Source: Filomicrobium insigne
Lineage (GTDB): Bacteria > Pseudomonadota > Alphaproteobacteria > Rhizobiales > Hyphomicrobiaceae
Direction of reading: 5' to 3'
DNA: 64,000 nucleotides
Assembly: GCF_900104305.1 (NCBI RefSeq)
Contig: NZ_FNJC01000001.1
Span: 62,001-126,000, forward strand
How positions within the stretch are numbered: position 1 is the first letter of the stretch; each line of letters begins with the position of its first letter. Below, piece after piece: positions 8,005 to 16,786 of the stretch. The translations under genes and the position numbers were made by a program. A model generated the notes under the pieces. The model had not been told where the DNA came from. It worked only from the letters and a program-made list of their open reading frames with translations, and searched no databases.

Positions 8005-9576
8005 ATGGCTTCAACGGTCCCGGAAGCGAATGGCGCCCAAGCGGACGTAATCGCGTTTCTAGAAAACCCGGCGAACTATGCGCCTGCGCCGGAAGGCGTC
8101 GACCGCATCGATACACATGGGGCCATCGTTTTCCTTGCCGGCGACTATGCCTACAAGATGAAACGCGCCGTACGCCTTCCCTATCTCGACTTTTCGACGC
8201 TTGACCAACGGCTGAGGGCCTGCAATCGCGAGTTCGAGCTCAACACAAGAATTGCTCCTGAACTTTATCTTCGCGTCTGCCCGATCCTTAGGCAGCCCGA
8301 TGGGATGCTGTCCTGGCAGGGTGCAGGAGAGATCGTTGAATACGTCCTGATCATGAGACGTTTCGAGCAAAGCCAGCTCTTGGATGAAATGGCTATCGCG
8401 GGGAAGCTCGATGAAAAGCTTATGGTCCCGCTCGCCCATCACATCGTCGACACGCACGGAAGTGCCACCGTCCATAAAGACGTTGATCCAGCGAAGAGCT
8501 TTGAAACCATCCTGGAGCACGTGACCGCTGCACTTACCCGCGACATCAGCCCGATCCCTGTTGACGACGTGGCAGCTTACAGGGCTGCAGCTTCAGCGGC
8601 GCTCCGCGAGACCACGCCGTTGATGCGAGAACGGGCGCGCCAAGGCTTCGTGCGGCGGTGTCATGGGGACATGCACTTGCGCAATATAGTGCTTCTCGAA
8701 AGCGGGCCGACGCTGTTCGATGCACTCGAATTTGACGAGACCCTGGCAACGATCGACGTGCTCTACGGCCTCGCCTTTCTGCTCATGGACCTTTACCGGC
8801 GAGGTATGCGCCGTCACGCATGCCAGCTCTTCAATCAATATCTGCAGGATCAATCCGGCATTCGCCACCTGGAGGGCCTAGCTCTTCTGCCGTTCTTCTT
8901 ATCCTGCCGGGCGGCGATACGCGCGATGGTGGGTTTGGATAGAAAAGCCAATGTCTCCCAAGACCGGACAGCTGCGATCGATGACGATGTAAGGCAGTAT
9001 TTTGCATTTTCCCGACAGTTTTTGACGCCGCCCCGGGCTCGTCTGATCGTGGTCGGTGGATTATCTGGAACGGGCAAAACCACGGTAGCGCGCATGCTCG
9101 CGCCCGACATCGAACCTGTTCCCGGCGCGCTGCATCTGCGCAGCGACGTGGAACGCAAGCTCATGTACGAATGGGATCCGGAGGAGCCTCTGCCTGAGTC
9201 TGCGTATGCGGAAAAGGTAACGGCGCACGTTTATCAACGGCTTGGAGATAAGGCCGAGTGCGCTCTAAGAGCTGGCCACTCAGTTATCGTCGATGCGGTT
9301 TTCGCGACGGAGAGCGAACGCAGGGACATTGAAGCGCGCGCCCGGAAAGCCGACGCCGAATTCTTAGGCCTATGGCTAACTGCGCCGGCTGATGTTCTGT
9401 ATGCCCGCGTTTCCGCGCGCGAAGGGGACGCCTCAGACGCTGACGTTCAAGTCGTCCACCAACAGCTTTCTTACGATATAGGAGTGGTCGACTGGCAGCA
9501 TATAGACGTTGACGCCGGCCCAGACGAGGTCCGTTTGCGTGCTGCCAAAATCATAGGATTGCCGCAGCACAATTAG
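8005..9576 (+). CDS. Fusion of an aminoglycoside-phosphotransferase-like domain and a P-loop kinase
   Basis: A 523-residue two-domain protein. Residues about 30-320 form an APH-like kinase domain with the catalytic HGDMHLRNIVL and a downstream DALEFDE that matches the metal-binding DFD position. Residues about 345-523 form an AAA/zeta-toxin-like P-loop kinase with Walker A GLSGTGKTT and a probable lid region (RARKADAEFLGLWL). Proteins with this architecture are annotated as bifunctional phosphotransferase/ATP-binding proteins; the substrate is unknown. An ATG at 8005 behind GGAGGG is preferred to a TTG at 7981. It ends 6 bases from the convergent GntR gene. There is no sign of resistance-gene mobility around it. 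Confidence 0.8.
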   Translation: MASTVPEANGAQADVIAFLENPANYAPAPEGVDRIDTHGAIVFLAGDYAYKMKRAVRLPYLDFSTLDQRLRACNREFELNTRIAPELYLRVCPILRQPDGMLSWQGAGEIVEYVLIMRRFEQSQLLDEMAIAGKLDEKLMVPLAHHIVDTHGSATVHKDVDPAKSFETILEHVTAALTRDISPIPVDDVAAYRAAASAALRETTPLMRERARQGFVRRCHGDMHLRNIVLLESGPTLFDALEFDETLATIDVLYGLAFLLMDLYRRGMRRHACQLFNQYLQDQSGIRHLEGLALLPFFLSCRAAIRAMVGLDRKANVSQDRTAAIDDDVRQYFAFSRQFLTPPRARLIVVGGLSGTGKTTVARMLAPDIEPVPGALHLRSDVERKLMYEWDPEEPLPESAYAEKVTAHVYQRLGDKAECALRAGHSVIVDAVFATESERRDIEARARKADAEFLGLWLTAPADVLYARVSAREGDASDADVQVVHQQLSYDIGVVDWQHIDVDAGPDEVRLRAAKIIGLPQHN

Positions 9577-9582
9577 CGCTTA

Positions 9583-10416
9583 TTAGTTTCCGACTTCGAG
9601 TTCAAATCGGTTCGGTGGAACAATGATATCGTGAAAAGAGATTGGAGCATCACGGAATGTGAAGCTCCTGGCCTTTATTCTAATGGCCACTTCACCTGGT
9701 TTGCAGCCCAACATTTCTGCCTGTTTCGGATCCAGTTCGCAGCGTGAAATCAGATGCGTGGAACGAAATGTCGGGGCATTGAACCGCTCATGCAAGAAAA
9801 TCCGAAGATTTTTTCCAGCGAGAATTGCCGGAGGTGTATCGAGGATCGGACGAAAACGCTGGCCATCGACATAAAGATCCGACCACAACCGAAATTCATC
9901 CGCTACCGACACCACGCGCGAAATCTTCACATAACTCGGGGATTCCCCCAAAAATTTTGACCAGTCACCTTTCTCTTTCACTTCCTCGACGAAAAGTTCC
10001 CTGGTTTCCCAGGGCATTAGCCCAGATCCATCCGGGTTACGAAAACGGAAGTACCATACTGTTGAACCTTGTTCGCGCGTTTGGGAAACGAATGTCCCAG
10101 AACGCCGAGACCGCTCTACCAGGCTCGCATTCTGCAGAGCCCGCATTGCAGCCTGCACTGTGCCAACACTGATATTGAGCTCGTGACTCAGTTCTTTTTC
10201 CGTGGGGAGCCGGTCTCCGGAACGCCAGTACCCCCGCTCAATCAATTCTGAAATAGCATTCACCAAAGCCTGAATTTTGGAGATGCCGGCTTCCGCAGAA
10301 AAATTTGACAGGGTGCGTATGAGCACGTCAAACCGTGCGGTGTCACGCTGATCAGACCGCGTAAAAGGCACTGTAACCTCATGGTTTTGCGCAAGATTAT
10401 TTTCAGTATCAGCCAT
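9583..10416 (-). CDS. GntR-family (UTRA-domain) transcriptional regulator
   Basis: A 277-residue DNA-binding protein. The winged HTH lies around residues 50-115 (SELIERGYWRSGDRLPTEKELSHELNIS then GTVQAAMRAL and RSGTFVS), which is the standard GntR signature. The C-terminal half has the HutC/UTRA ligand-binding pattern ending RARSFTFRDAPISFHDIIVP. The ligand is unknown. The ATG at 10416 is chosen because the upstream frame adds an atypical segment. It is divergent from the L-serine dehydratase gene with about 390 bases of palindrome-containing DNA between them. Control of sdaA and the following AEC transporter is therefore plausible but not shown. Confidence 0.85.
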   Translation of the reverse strand: MADTENNLAQNHEVTVPFTRSDQRDTARFDVLIRTLSNFSAEAGISKIQALVNAISELIERGYWRSGDRLPTEKELSHELNISVGTVQAAMRALQNASLVERSRRSGTFVSQTREQGSTVWYFRFRNPDGSGLMPWETRELFVEEVKEKGDWSKFLGESPSYVKISRVVSVADEFRLWSDLYVDGQRFRPILDTPPAILAGKNLRIFLHERFNAPTFRSTHLISRCELDPKQAEMLGCKPGEVAIRIKARSFTFRDAPISFHDIIVPPNRFELEVGN

Positions 10417-10465
10417 AGCAATAACCCGTCTTTCGTGATGGAAACTATACTGCAATCTAAAGACG

Positions 10466-10507
10466 CATACCAAAAAGACGTATGATTTAGATCAAGACGG
10501 TTGATCT
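10466..10507. promoter_or_regulatory. Palindromes upstream of the GntR gene (candidate operators)
   Basis: Two inverted repeats lie 50-90 bases upstream of the regulator start: CATAC-N9-GTATG (10466-10484) and AGATCAA-GACGG-TTGATCT (10489-10507), the second perfect over 7 bp per arm. Their position fits autoregulation or control of a divergent promoter. Binding by the adjacent GntR protein is inferred from position only. Confidence 0.45.
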
Positions 10508-10662
10508 TTAATACCCTTGTCGGCGATCCGCGCAAATATGCGTGTGTCGGATACGGACGGATAAGACCCGCACATGTAATTGGCAGCCCACTGGGCGGAG
10601 ATGCACAGTTTGGCAGATTTTTTGCCCAGCGCTTAAATAATTTGCTGGTGTCGGCGAGGCAT

Positions 10663-10680
10663 TGTCACACTTCAGTGACA
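10663..10680. promoter_or_regulatory. Perfect palindrome TGTCAC-N6-GTGACA upstream of sdaA
   Basis: An 18-base site with perfect 6-bp arms lies 127 bases before the sdaA start. The spacing is that of a dimeric regulator with half-sites on one DNA face. It overlaps CAGTG-N6-CACTG (10673-10688), so two dyads interlock. It could be an operator for the divergent GntR protein or for a CRP/FNR-like factor, although the half-site is not the classical TGTGA. Confidence 0.4.
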
Positions 10681-10806
10681 CCTCACTGGCATCTACTAGC
10701 TCCGCCGTGATAGTGGCTCGCATTCTGGGTAATTGGCAAAGTTCCGGGCCAGCGGAATTTATGGCAGAGTTCTCCTTGTGCGCACTGCCATCGTTCGAGG
10801 GATCAT

Positions 10807-12186
10807 ATGTTCATCAGTGTGCTTGAAATTTTTAAAATCGGCATCGGACCGTCGAGTTCACACACGATGGGGCCGATGGTGGCTGCCAATCGGTTCCTTG
10901 ATGAATTGCGGACAGGCAAGGGCACAAGCGTTGCCCGCCTTGGCGTGACGCTCTACGGATCGCTTGCGTTTACCGGGAAAGGACATGCGACTGACCGGGC
11001 TGTCATCTTGGGGCTGGCCGGTCTTTTGCCAGAGGTGCTTGATTACGACCACGCGGAGGCGACGCTCGCAGCAATCTCCGGCACAAAACAAATTAGTGCG
11101 CCTGGGCTGCCTACGTACAGTTTCGATCCGGCCGTGGATATCGTTTTTGATTATGGTCCGGCCCTGCCGGGCCACGCCAATGGCCTGTGGCTTCATGCCT
11201 ACGATCAGGACGGCCAGGAGATTCACGCGACGATCTATTATTCGATCGGCGGCGGTTTCGTGCTCACTGCGGACGAACTTGAAGCCGGGGTGACCTTATG
11301 CACAGAGCCCGCAATTCCGAAGCCTTTCCCATTCAAGAGCGCGCAGGAGATGCTTCGATTAGGCAAGGAGTCGGGCAAGAGCATTCTTGAGATGAAGCGC
11401 GCCAACGAGCTTTGCCTGAACGGGGAAGAAGAGCTAACGCACCGGCTCGATAAAATCTGGTCGGTTATGAACGATTGCATCGACCGTGGGCTCGCGACTG
11501 AAGGGACGTTACCGGGCGGGCTGGCCGTCAAACGCCGCGCCAGCGCCATCTATAAAAAATTAAGTCAACATCGCTCCAATGCTCTCTATGCACATGAGAT
11601 CAATGATTGGATTTCCACCTTTGCCATGGCAGTGAACGAAGAGAACGCTGCAGGCGGACAGGTCGTGACAGCCCCAACGAACGGTGCGGCCGGCGTTATT
11701 CCGGCAGTGATCCGGTATTATCTTGAGTTTTGCCCCGGGGCGCAGCAGAGCGACGTGCGAGATTTTCTGCTGGTCGCCGCTGCTATCGGAGGCCTAATCA
11801 AACACAACGCTTCGATATCTGGAGCTGAAGTCGGGTGCCAGGGCGAGGTGGGCTCCGCTTCCGCGATGGCGGCGGCAGGCTTGTGCGCCGTTCTTGGAGG
11901 CACAAACGAGCAGATTGAGAACGCGGCAGAGATCGCACTTGAACATCATCTCGGCATGACTTGCGACCCCGTGAAAGGATTGGTGCAGGTTCCGTGCATC
12001 GAACGCAACGGGTTCGGCGCTGTTAAAGCTGTGACGGCTGCGTCTCTTGCACTCAAGGGAGATGGGTCACATGTGGTCGAATTGGACAAGTGCGTTGAGA
12101 CAATGCGACAGACGGGCTTCGACATGAGCCTCAAGTATAAGGAAACATCTACGGGCGGGTTGGCTGTGAACGTCGTAGCCTGCTGA
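10807..12186 (+). CDS. sdaA: L-serine ammonia-lyase, iron-sulfur dependent, single chain
   Basis: A 459-residue enzyme that deaminates L-serine to pyruvate and ammonia in the cytoplasm. The beta domain opens with [20 protein letters not shown], and the alpha domain holds the [4Fe-4S] ligands in [26 protein letters not shown] and VPCIERN. The chain ends in Cys (VNVVAC). In the Legionella enzyme a C-terminal cysteine enters the active site as an autoinhibitory tail, and this protein keeps that feature. The length is normal for the fused type. The start ATG is preceded by CGAGGG. The AEC transporter gene follows after 64 bases, so the two may form an operon regulated by the divergent GntR gene. 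Confidence 0.95.
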   Translation: MFISVLEIFKIGIGPSSSHTMGPMVAANRFLDELRTGKGTSVARLGVTLYGSLAFTGKGHATDRAVILGLAGLLPEVLDYDHAEATLAAISGTKQISAPGLPTYSFDPAVDIVFDYGPALPGHANGLWLHAYDQDGQEIHATIYYSIGGGFVLTADELEAGVTLCTEPAIPKPFPFKSAQEMLRLGKESGKSILEMKRANELCLNGEEELTHRLDKIWSVMNDCIDRGLATEGTLPGGLAVKRRASAIYKKLSQHRSNALYAHEINDWISTFAMAVNEENAAGGQVVTAPTNGAAGVIPAVIRYYLEFCPGAQQSDVRDFLLVAAAIGGLIKHNASISGAEVGCQGEVGSASAMAAAGLCAVLGGTNEQIENAAEIALEHHLGMTCDPVKGLVQVPCIERNGFGAVKAVTAASLALKGDGSHVVELDKCVETMRQTGFDMSLKYKETSTGGLAVNVVAC

Positions 12187-12250
12187 AGCATCGCGACTTT
12201 GCCGTTGCGAGGGAACCTGTAACGATCATTTAGCGGCGCGGAGCCTTCGT

Positions 12251-13180
12251 TTGCTCGAAATTTTGGTGGCCATTGCGCCGATTTTTCTCCTTATCGTGCT
12301 TGGCCATATTCTGCGCAGGGGCGACATCCCCAGCCTTGAGTTCTGGAGTCTGAACGACCGATTGGTCTATTGGGTGCTCCTTCCATCTCTATTGTTTCAG
12401 AAGACCTCTACCAACGAATTTTCGCCAGATCTTATCGGCTCGTATGCCGTTGTGATCCTTGGATCGTTTGCGGTCGTGTTTGTTTGCGCGCTGCTGGTTT
12501 TGCGCGTGATGACGATTTCCCCGGCGGCGGGGACTTCGTTTCTGCAAGGCGCTGTTCGCCACAACATGTTCATCGCCTTGGCGGTCGCTGGATCGCTCTA
12601 CGGTCCGACAGGGCTTGCGCTGGCGACGCTCATTCCGGCCCTTCTCATTCCGGTCACGAATATAGCGATCGTGACGGCCATGGTCGCCATGCTGCACGAC
12701 GGTGAGGAAAAGGGCTTAACGCGGCATATCCTGCGGGACCTCGTACGGAACCCGTTGATCATCGCGATCGGATTAGGTGTCCTGACGAATATGCTGACCG
12801 ACGGGCCTGTCCCGGTGTTGAATGAGGCCGCAACCCTTCTGGGGAATGCGTCGCTGCCCGTGATGCTACTTTGCGTAGGCGCCAATATTCGTGTGCGCGG
12901 CTTGGAGACGGCCGTCGTCCCGATGTTGATATCCTGCGTTATAAAACTCGTCATATTCCCCGCTGCGATCCTGGTGCTCGCTATTCTCATGGGCCTTTCC
13001 GAGATGGAGACCGTCGTCGCGCTTCTTTTCGGCGTGGTGCCCACATCTGCTTCGTCTTACACATTCGCGAAGCAGATGGGTGGAGACGCGCCACTCATGG
13101 CGGCGATCGTGACACTGCAGACCGTCTTTGCTTTCCTCACTATGCCTCTAACCCTCACGCTGGCCCGGCAATTTATGTAG
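12251..13180 (+). CDS. AEC (auxin efflux carrier) family transporter
   Basis: A 309-residue inner-membrane carrier with about 8-10 hydrophobic segments from the first residues (LVAIAPIFLLIVLGHILRR) to the end. Family features include the N-terminal LPSLLFQ region, the half-way NPLIIAIGLGVL repeat start and the SASSYTFAKQMGGD segment near the C-terminus. Relatives transport malate, malonate or other organic acids, or are uncharacterised. The start is TTG at 12251 with GGAG 7 bases ahead; no ATG gives a full first helix. Its place after sdaA suggests transport of a carboxylate linked to serine or pyruvate metabolism, which is inference. Confidence 0.85.
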   Translation: MLEILVAIAPIFLLIVLGHILRRGDIPSLEFWSLNDRLVYWVLLPSLLFQKTSTNEFSPDLIGSYAVVILGSFAVVFVCALLVLRVMTISPAAGTSFLQGAVRHNMFIALAVAGSLYGPTGLALATLIPALLIPVTNIAIVTAMVAMLHDGEEKGLTRHILRDLVRNPLIIAIGLGVLTNMLTDGPVPVLNEAATLLGNASLPVMLLCVGANIRVRGLETAVVPMLISCVIKLVIFPAAILVLAILMGLSEMETVVALLFGVVPTSASSYTFAKQMGGDAPLMAAIVTLQTVFAFLTMPLTLTLARQFM

Positions 13181-13334
13181 TCCGCAACGTGCCACAAGGT
13201 CTTGCCTGAGTGCTCACAAAGGCTATTGAGATAGCGCATAAGCGTACATCAGCAGACTGGCCGCCACGCCGTCAGCCGAAATCCATGACATGCGGGCAGA
13301 TATCGTTTGTCTTGTCCGCCAACGAGACAACGTC

Positions 13335-14708
13335 ATGCAAAAGGAAAAAGAGCACGTCGCCCTGATATCGGTGCTGGCAAGCGGCGGTTTGGCGATCGTC
13401 AAGTTTGTGATCGGCTTCATGACGGGCAGTATCGGTCTGATCTCGGAGGGCGTTCATTCTTCCTCGGATTTTGTCGCGACCCTGATCACTTGGTGGGCCG
13501 TCCGCGTCAGCCACAAACCCGCCGATGACGACCATCACTTCGGCCACGGCAAAATGGAAAGCATGGCGGCGCTATTCCAGGTCGTTTTGCTTTTTGGCGC
13601 TGCCGGATGGATCGCTTATGAAGCGATCAAGCGGCTTCTCGGTGAATCCCACGTCATTGAAGGCGCTTGGATGGCTATCGCCGTTCTGGTCGGCTCCATC
13701 ATTGTCGACTTCTGGCGCGTACGGGCTCTCCGTAAAGTCGCTAAAGCCACGGGTAGTCCGGCACTCGAAGCGGACGCGCTGCATTTCCTTTCGGATATGC
13801 TGTCTTCCGGCGTCGTGCTAATCGGCATGATTTTCGTCGCGTTCGGGCAAATGTCGGCTGATGCTGTTGCAGCTCTCATTGTGGCCTGTTTCATTATTTT
13901 TGCGGCGTTTAAGCTGGGGCGTCAGACTTTTGACACGCTGGTTGACACGGCGCCTGAAGGGGCTAGCCGCGCCATTGCCGCGCACGTTGAAAGGATCCCT
14001 GAAGTTCTGGCTGTTGAGCGAACCCGTGTACGTAGCGCAGGCGCGACGCTCTTTGTTGAACTCGCTGTCGCCGTCAGCCGGTCACTTCCCCTTGACCATG
14101 TCTCGGCGCTAAACGCTCAGATCGTCGAAACGGTCCAGAATGAATTTCCCAACGCCGAGGTGATCGTCGTTGCAGAGCCGCGCGCGGTCGACGATGAAGC
14201 CATTGAAACGCACCTGCGCGTGATTGCCGCGAATCTCGGCGCCGCCATCCATCGCCTGACGATCCAACGGGTGGCCGGACGGCTTTCGATCAGCGTCGAC
14301 ATCGAGGTTCAAGCCGATCTCAGCGTCGACCAAGCTCACGATGCCGCCAGCGAACTCGAAGCCGCCATCCGCAAAGAACTCGGCGATGACATCGAAATCG
14401 ATACGCACATCGAGCCCATGGCAGCGAACTGGCTGTCCGGCAAAGAAATCCCGGACGAGCGCTATCGCACGCTGAAAGACTCGCTCATTGCTTCAGCCGA
14501 TGAAGGCGGCGTCGTGCGGGACGTGCACAACGTGCGTATTCGCTCGACCGAGCTTGGCCTTATCATGAACTTCCACTGCCGGTTGCCGCCGGACATGCTG
14601 GTGAGCGATGCCCATACGGCTGTCGATGAAGTGGAGCGGCGTGTACGTTCGCTCCATCCCGATGTTGTACGGGTTGTCGGGCATGCCGAACCGCAGCGTG
14701 CGATTTAG
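13335..14708 (+). CDS. Cation diffusion facilitator (CDF) metal exporter
   Basis: A 457-residue inner-membrane proton/divalent-metal antiporter. Six membrane segments cover about residues 10-205. Metal-site motifs are present in TM2 (SEGVHSSSDF), in the loop after it (DDDHHFGHGKMES) and in TM5 (ADALHFLSDMLSSG). The HxxxD in TM5 suggests a zinc, iron or manganese-type site. The cytoplasmic part is unusually long (about 250 residues) and appears to contain more than one ferredoxin-like cation-efflux domain (VAERTRVRSAG, later HNVRIRSTELG). Two starts are possible, 13290 and 13335; the second gives the usual short N-terminus. Confidence 0.9.
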   Translation: MQKEKEHVALISVLASGGLAIVKFVIGFMTGSIGLISEGVHSSSDFVATLITWWAVRVSHKPADDDHHFGHGKMESMAALFQVVLLFGAAGWIAYEAIKRLLGESHVIEGAWMAIAVLVGSIIVDFWRVRALRKVAKATGSPALEADALHFLSDMLSSGVVLIGMIFVAFGQMSADAVAALIVACFIIFAAFKLGRQTFDTLVDTAPEGASRAIAAHVERIPEVLAVERTRVRSAGATLFVELAVAVSRSLPLDHVSALNAQIVETVQNEFPNAEVIVVAEPRAVDDEAIETHLRVIAANLGAAIHRLTIQRVAGRLSISVDIEVQADLSVDQAHDAASELEAAIRKELGDDIEIDTHIEPMAANWLSGKEIPDERYRTLKDSLIASADEGGVVRDVHNVRIRSTELGLIMNFHCRLPPDMLVSDAHTAVDEVERRVRSLHPDVVRVVGHAEPQRAI

Positions 14709-14746
14709 GCATGCCCGTTGCCCGGAGACGGCAGGCAGCGGCCGGC

Positions 14747-15499
14747 TTATTTCTTCTTCATCGAGGCGATGTAGTCGGAAATTCGGGTTTTGAGCCCCGG
14801 CTCCATGACCGAGCGGGCTAATTCGGCGAGATCAGAATCCCGGCGATCGTCGTTCGTCAGTTGCAGGACGCGTTCCAGTCGCGACGCACTCAGAATGGAT
14901 GCGGCTTCCGTTGCTTCTGTCACCAGTTGCGGCCAGTTATCCTGTTCCGCAATTCCCGTTAGGAAGCCGATGCGCAGAGCTTCGTTAGCTTCCAAGATCT
15001 TGGACTTCGACAGCACATCACGGGCATTGTCCCGGCCGATGACTTCGGCCAATCGCCGCGTGCCCAACACGACACCAAAACGCAAGCCCGGCATGCGGAA
15101 GCGCGCGCCTGGCGCAGCGATACGATGCGTGCACGAGGCGACCAAATCGGCGGCTGCGCCGAAGCAGGGTCCGTGCACAAGAGCCATCGTCACGAACGGA
15201 GCATAGTGCACTGCCTGGAGAAGTGCCTCAACACGCAAGAAGCGCAGAGCGAGATCGCCCTCTGTCTGTTCTTCCAGGCCAGTAAAGTCGAAACCTCCCG
15301 AAAAGCCCTTACCCGCGCCACGGAACACGACGAGACGCGTTCCGTCGCCCCGGCAGACTTCAAGCGCAGAGAGAAGTTCTTCGACAATACCGCTATCGAG
15401 CGAGTTGAGCTTGGCTGGCCGTGACAACGTCAGCGTTGTCGTTGTTCCGTCCTTGCTAACCTCGACGCTGTTCGCGTCGAGCCGTTCATCTATGGTCAT
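14747..15499 (-). CDS. Enoyl-CoA hydratase/isomerase family protein
   Basis: A 250-residue crotonase-fold protein. The N-terminal TTTLTLSRPAKLNSLDS is the CoA-binding start, GAGKGFSGGFDFTGL is the first oxyanion-hole region, and VHGPCFGAAADLVASCTHRIA is the second. At the positions of the two catalytic glutamates of true hydratases this protein does not show the standard Glu pair, so its reaction (hydration, isomerisation, hydrolysis or another) is open. It is the last gene of a minus-strand cluster with a CoA-transferase and a Rieske oxygenase system, which suggests a role in a CoA-dependent catabolic pathway. Confidence 0.82.
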   Translation of the reverse strand: MTIDERLDANSVEVSKDGTTTTLTLSRPAKLNSLDSGIVEELLSALEVCRGDGTRLVVFRGAGKGFSGGFDFTGLEEQTEGDLALRFLRVEALLQAVHYAPFVTMALVHGPCFGAAADLVASCTHRIAAPGARFRMPGLRFGVVLGTRRLAEVIGRDNARDVLSKSKILEANEALRIGFLTGIAEQDNWPQLVTEATEAASILSASRLERVLQLTNDDRRDSDLAELARSVMEPGLKTRISDYIASMKKK

Positions 15500-15543
15500 A
15501 GACAGGTCTTAGCTTTCCTGTTGCGTTTCGGAGTTTCCGAGCT

Positions 15544-16758
15544 TCAACGACCGGTTCCACCCTGCGCCACGACGCGTGCAGGCGAGCTGAGCCACTCCTC
15601 GAATACCTCTTCGGTGTGAGCACCGAGTTGTGGAGGCTCACGGGAGATCTCAAACTCGTATCCCGTCATCTTCACCGGATAAGCCGTTGTGCACGTCTGA
15701 ACGCCATTCGGCAACCGCAACTCATGTATCAGTCCCATTTCACGGACATGCGGATCAGCCAGGATCTCCCGATAGGTGTTGATGGGCGCCGACGGGACCC
15801 CGCGGCGATCCATCTCCTCGAGCCACTCGCTCGCAGACTTTTGGGAAAACGGAGTATTTAGGATTTCCGCCAACGCCTCCTGATTTTGGGCGCGGTCAAG
15901 CTGAGTTTTGAAGCGTGGATCTTCGGTCAGCTCGGGCAAACCGACAGCTTCGGCAACCTGCTTCCAAAGCTCATTGTTACCGGCGGCGATCACGAAATAA
16001 TCGTCGCTGGCGCGATAGGCTTGGTAAGGCGCGTTGCGCGGATGCGCGGAGCCCAGGCGCCGCCCGTCACGACCGGTGCCGAAAAACTCACTGGTCTGGA
16101 GCGCTGCAACGCCGACGAGCGAGCCCAGCATCGAGCAATCAATGTAGGCCCCTTCACCCGTTTCGCGGGCACGCATCAAGGCCGCGAGGATCGTGTAAGC
16201 CCCGTACAGACCAGCGCAGAAGTCGCCGACCGGCACGCCGCATTTTACAGGCGGGCGTCCCTCTTCTCCTGTCACGCTCATCAGGCCGCTCATAGCCTGC
16301 ACCGTCACGTCGAAAGCACCGCGCTGCGCATATGGGCCGGTTTGCCCGAAACCCGATATGGAGCAATAGACGAGACGAGGGTTGAGGCGACTGGCCTCAT
16401 CATAGCCGAGCCCGAGCCGACGCAACACGCCAGCGCGGAAGTTCTCGATGATCACATCGCTGGCAGCCATCAATTCCTTGAGGTGCGCGATGCTCGGCTT
16501 GTCCTTCAGGTCGACGGCGATAGAACGCTTGTTGCGATTAAGCGAAGCGAAGTTCTCGCTGTAGACCTCGCCATCCGGGCTCGGCGTCAATGGCGGCCAA
16601 CCGCGCATGCCGTCGCCCCCGACTGGATTTTCCACCTTAACGACGTCAGCTCCAAGGTCGGCCAACAGCGAGCCCGTAAACGGGCCCGCTGCGATTTGAC
16701 CGAACTCAAGAACCTTCACTCCGGCGAGTGGCCCGTTGGGCCCTCTGCTCTTAGCCAT
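15544..16758 (-). CDS. CaiB/BaiF (family III) CoA-transferase
   Basis: A 404-residue enzyme moving CoA between carboxylic acids. The N-terminal PLAGVKVLEFGQIAAGPFTGSL, the Rossmann-like LADLGADVVKVENPVGGDGMR and the catalytic Asp in AYIDCSMLGS are all in place, as are NRNKRSIAVDLK and SDVIIENFRAGVL. The ATG at 16758 follows AAGGGGACAAC; the longer upstream frame overlaps the Rieske gene and is not used. The gene lies 28 bases after the Rieske oxygenase stop and 44 bases before the enoyl-CoA hydratase gene, so it is operon-like. It would activate an acid substrate or intermediate to its CoA ester. The acid cannot be deduced. Confidence 0.92.
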   Translation of the reverse strand: MAKSRGPNGPLAGVKVLEFGQIAAGPFTGSLLADLGADVVKVENPVGGDGMRGWPPLTPSPDGEVYSENFASLNRNKRSIAVDLKDKPSIAHLKELMAASDVIIENFRAGVLRRLGLGYDEASRLNPRLVYCSISGFGQTGPYAQRGAFDVTVQAMSGLMSVTGEEGRPPVKCGVPVGDFCAGLYGAYTILAALMRARETGEGAYIDCSMLGSLVGVAALQTSEFFGTGRDGRRLGSAHPRNAPYQAYRASDDYFVIAAGNNELWKQVAEAVGLPELTEDPRFKTQLDRAQNQEALAEILNTPFSQKSASEWLEEMDRRGVPSAPINTYREILADPHVREMGLIHELRLPNGVQTCTTAYPVKMTGYEFEISREPPQLGAHTEEVFEEWLSSPARVVAQGGTGR

Positions 16759-16786
16759 TTCTTGTTGTCCCCTTGCCGAAGCAATC

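Noticed and set aside
8005-9576. Aminoglycoside resistance gene
   Set aside because: The phosphotransferase domain is fused to a P-loop kinase and sits among chromosomal genes without mobile-element signs; such fusions are common housekeeping-like proteins.
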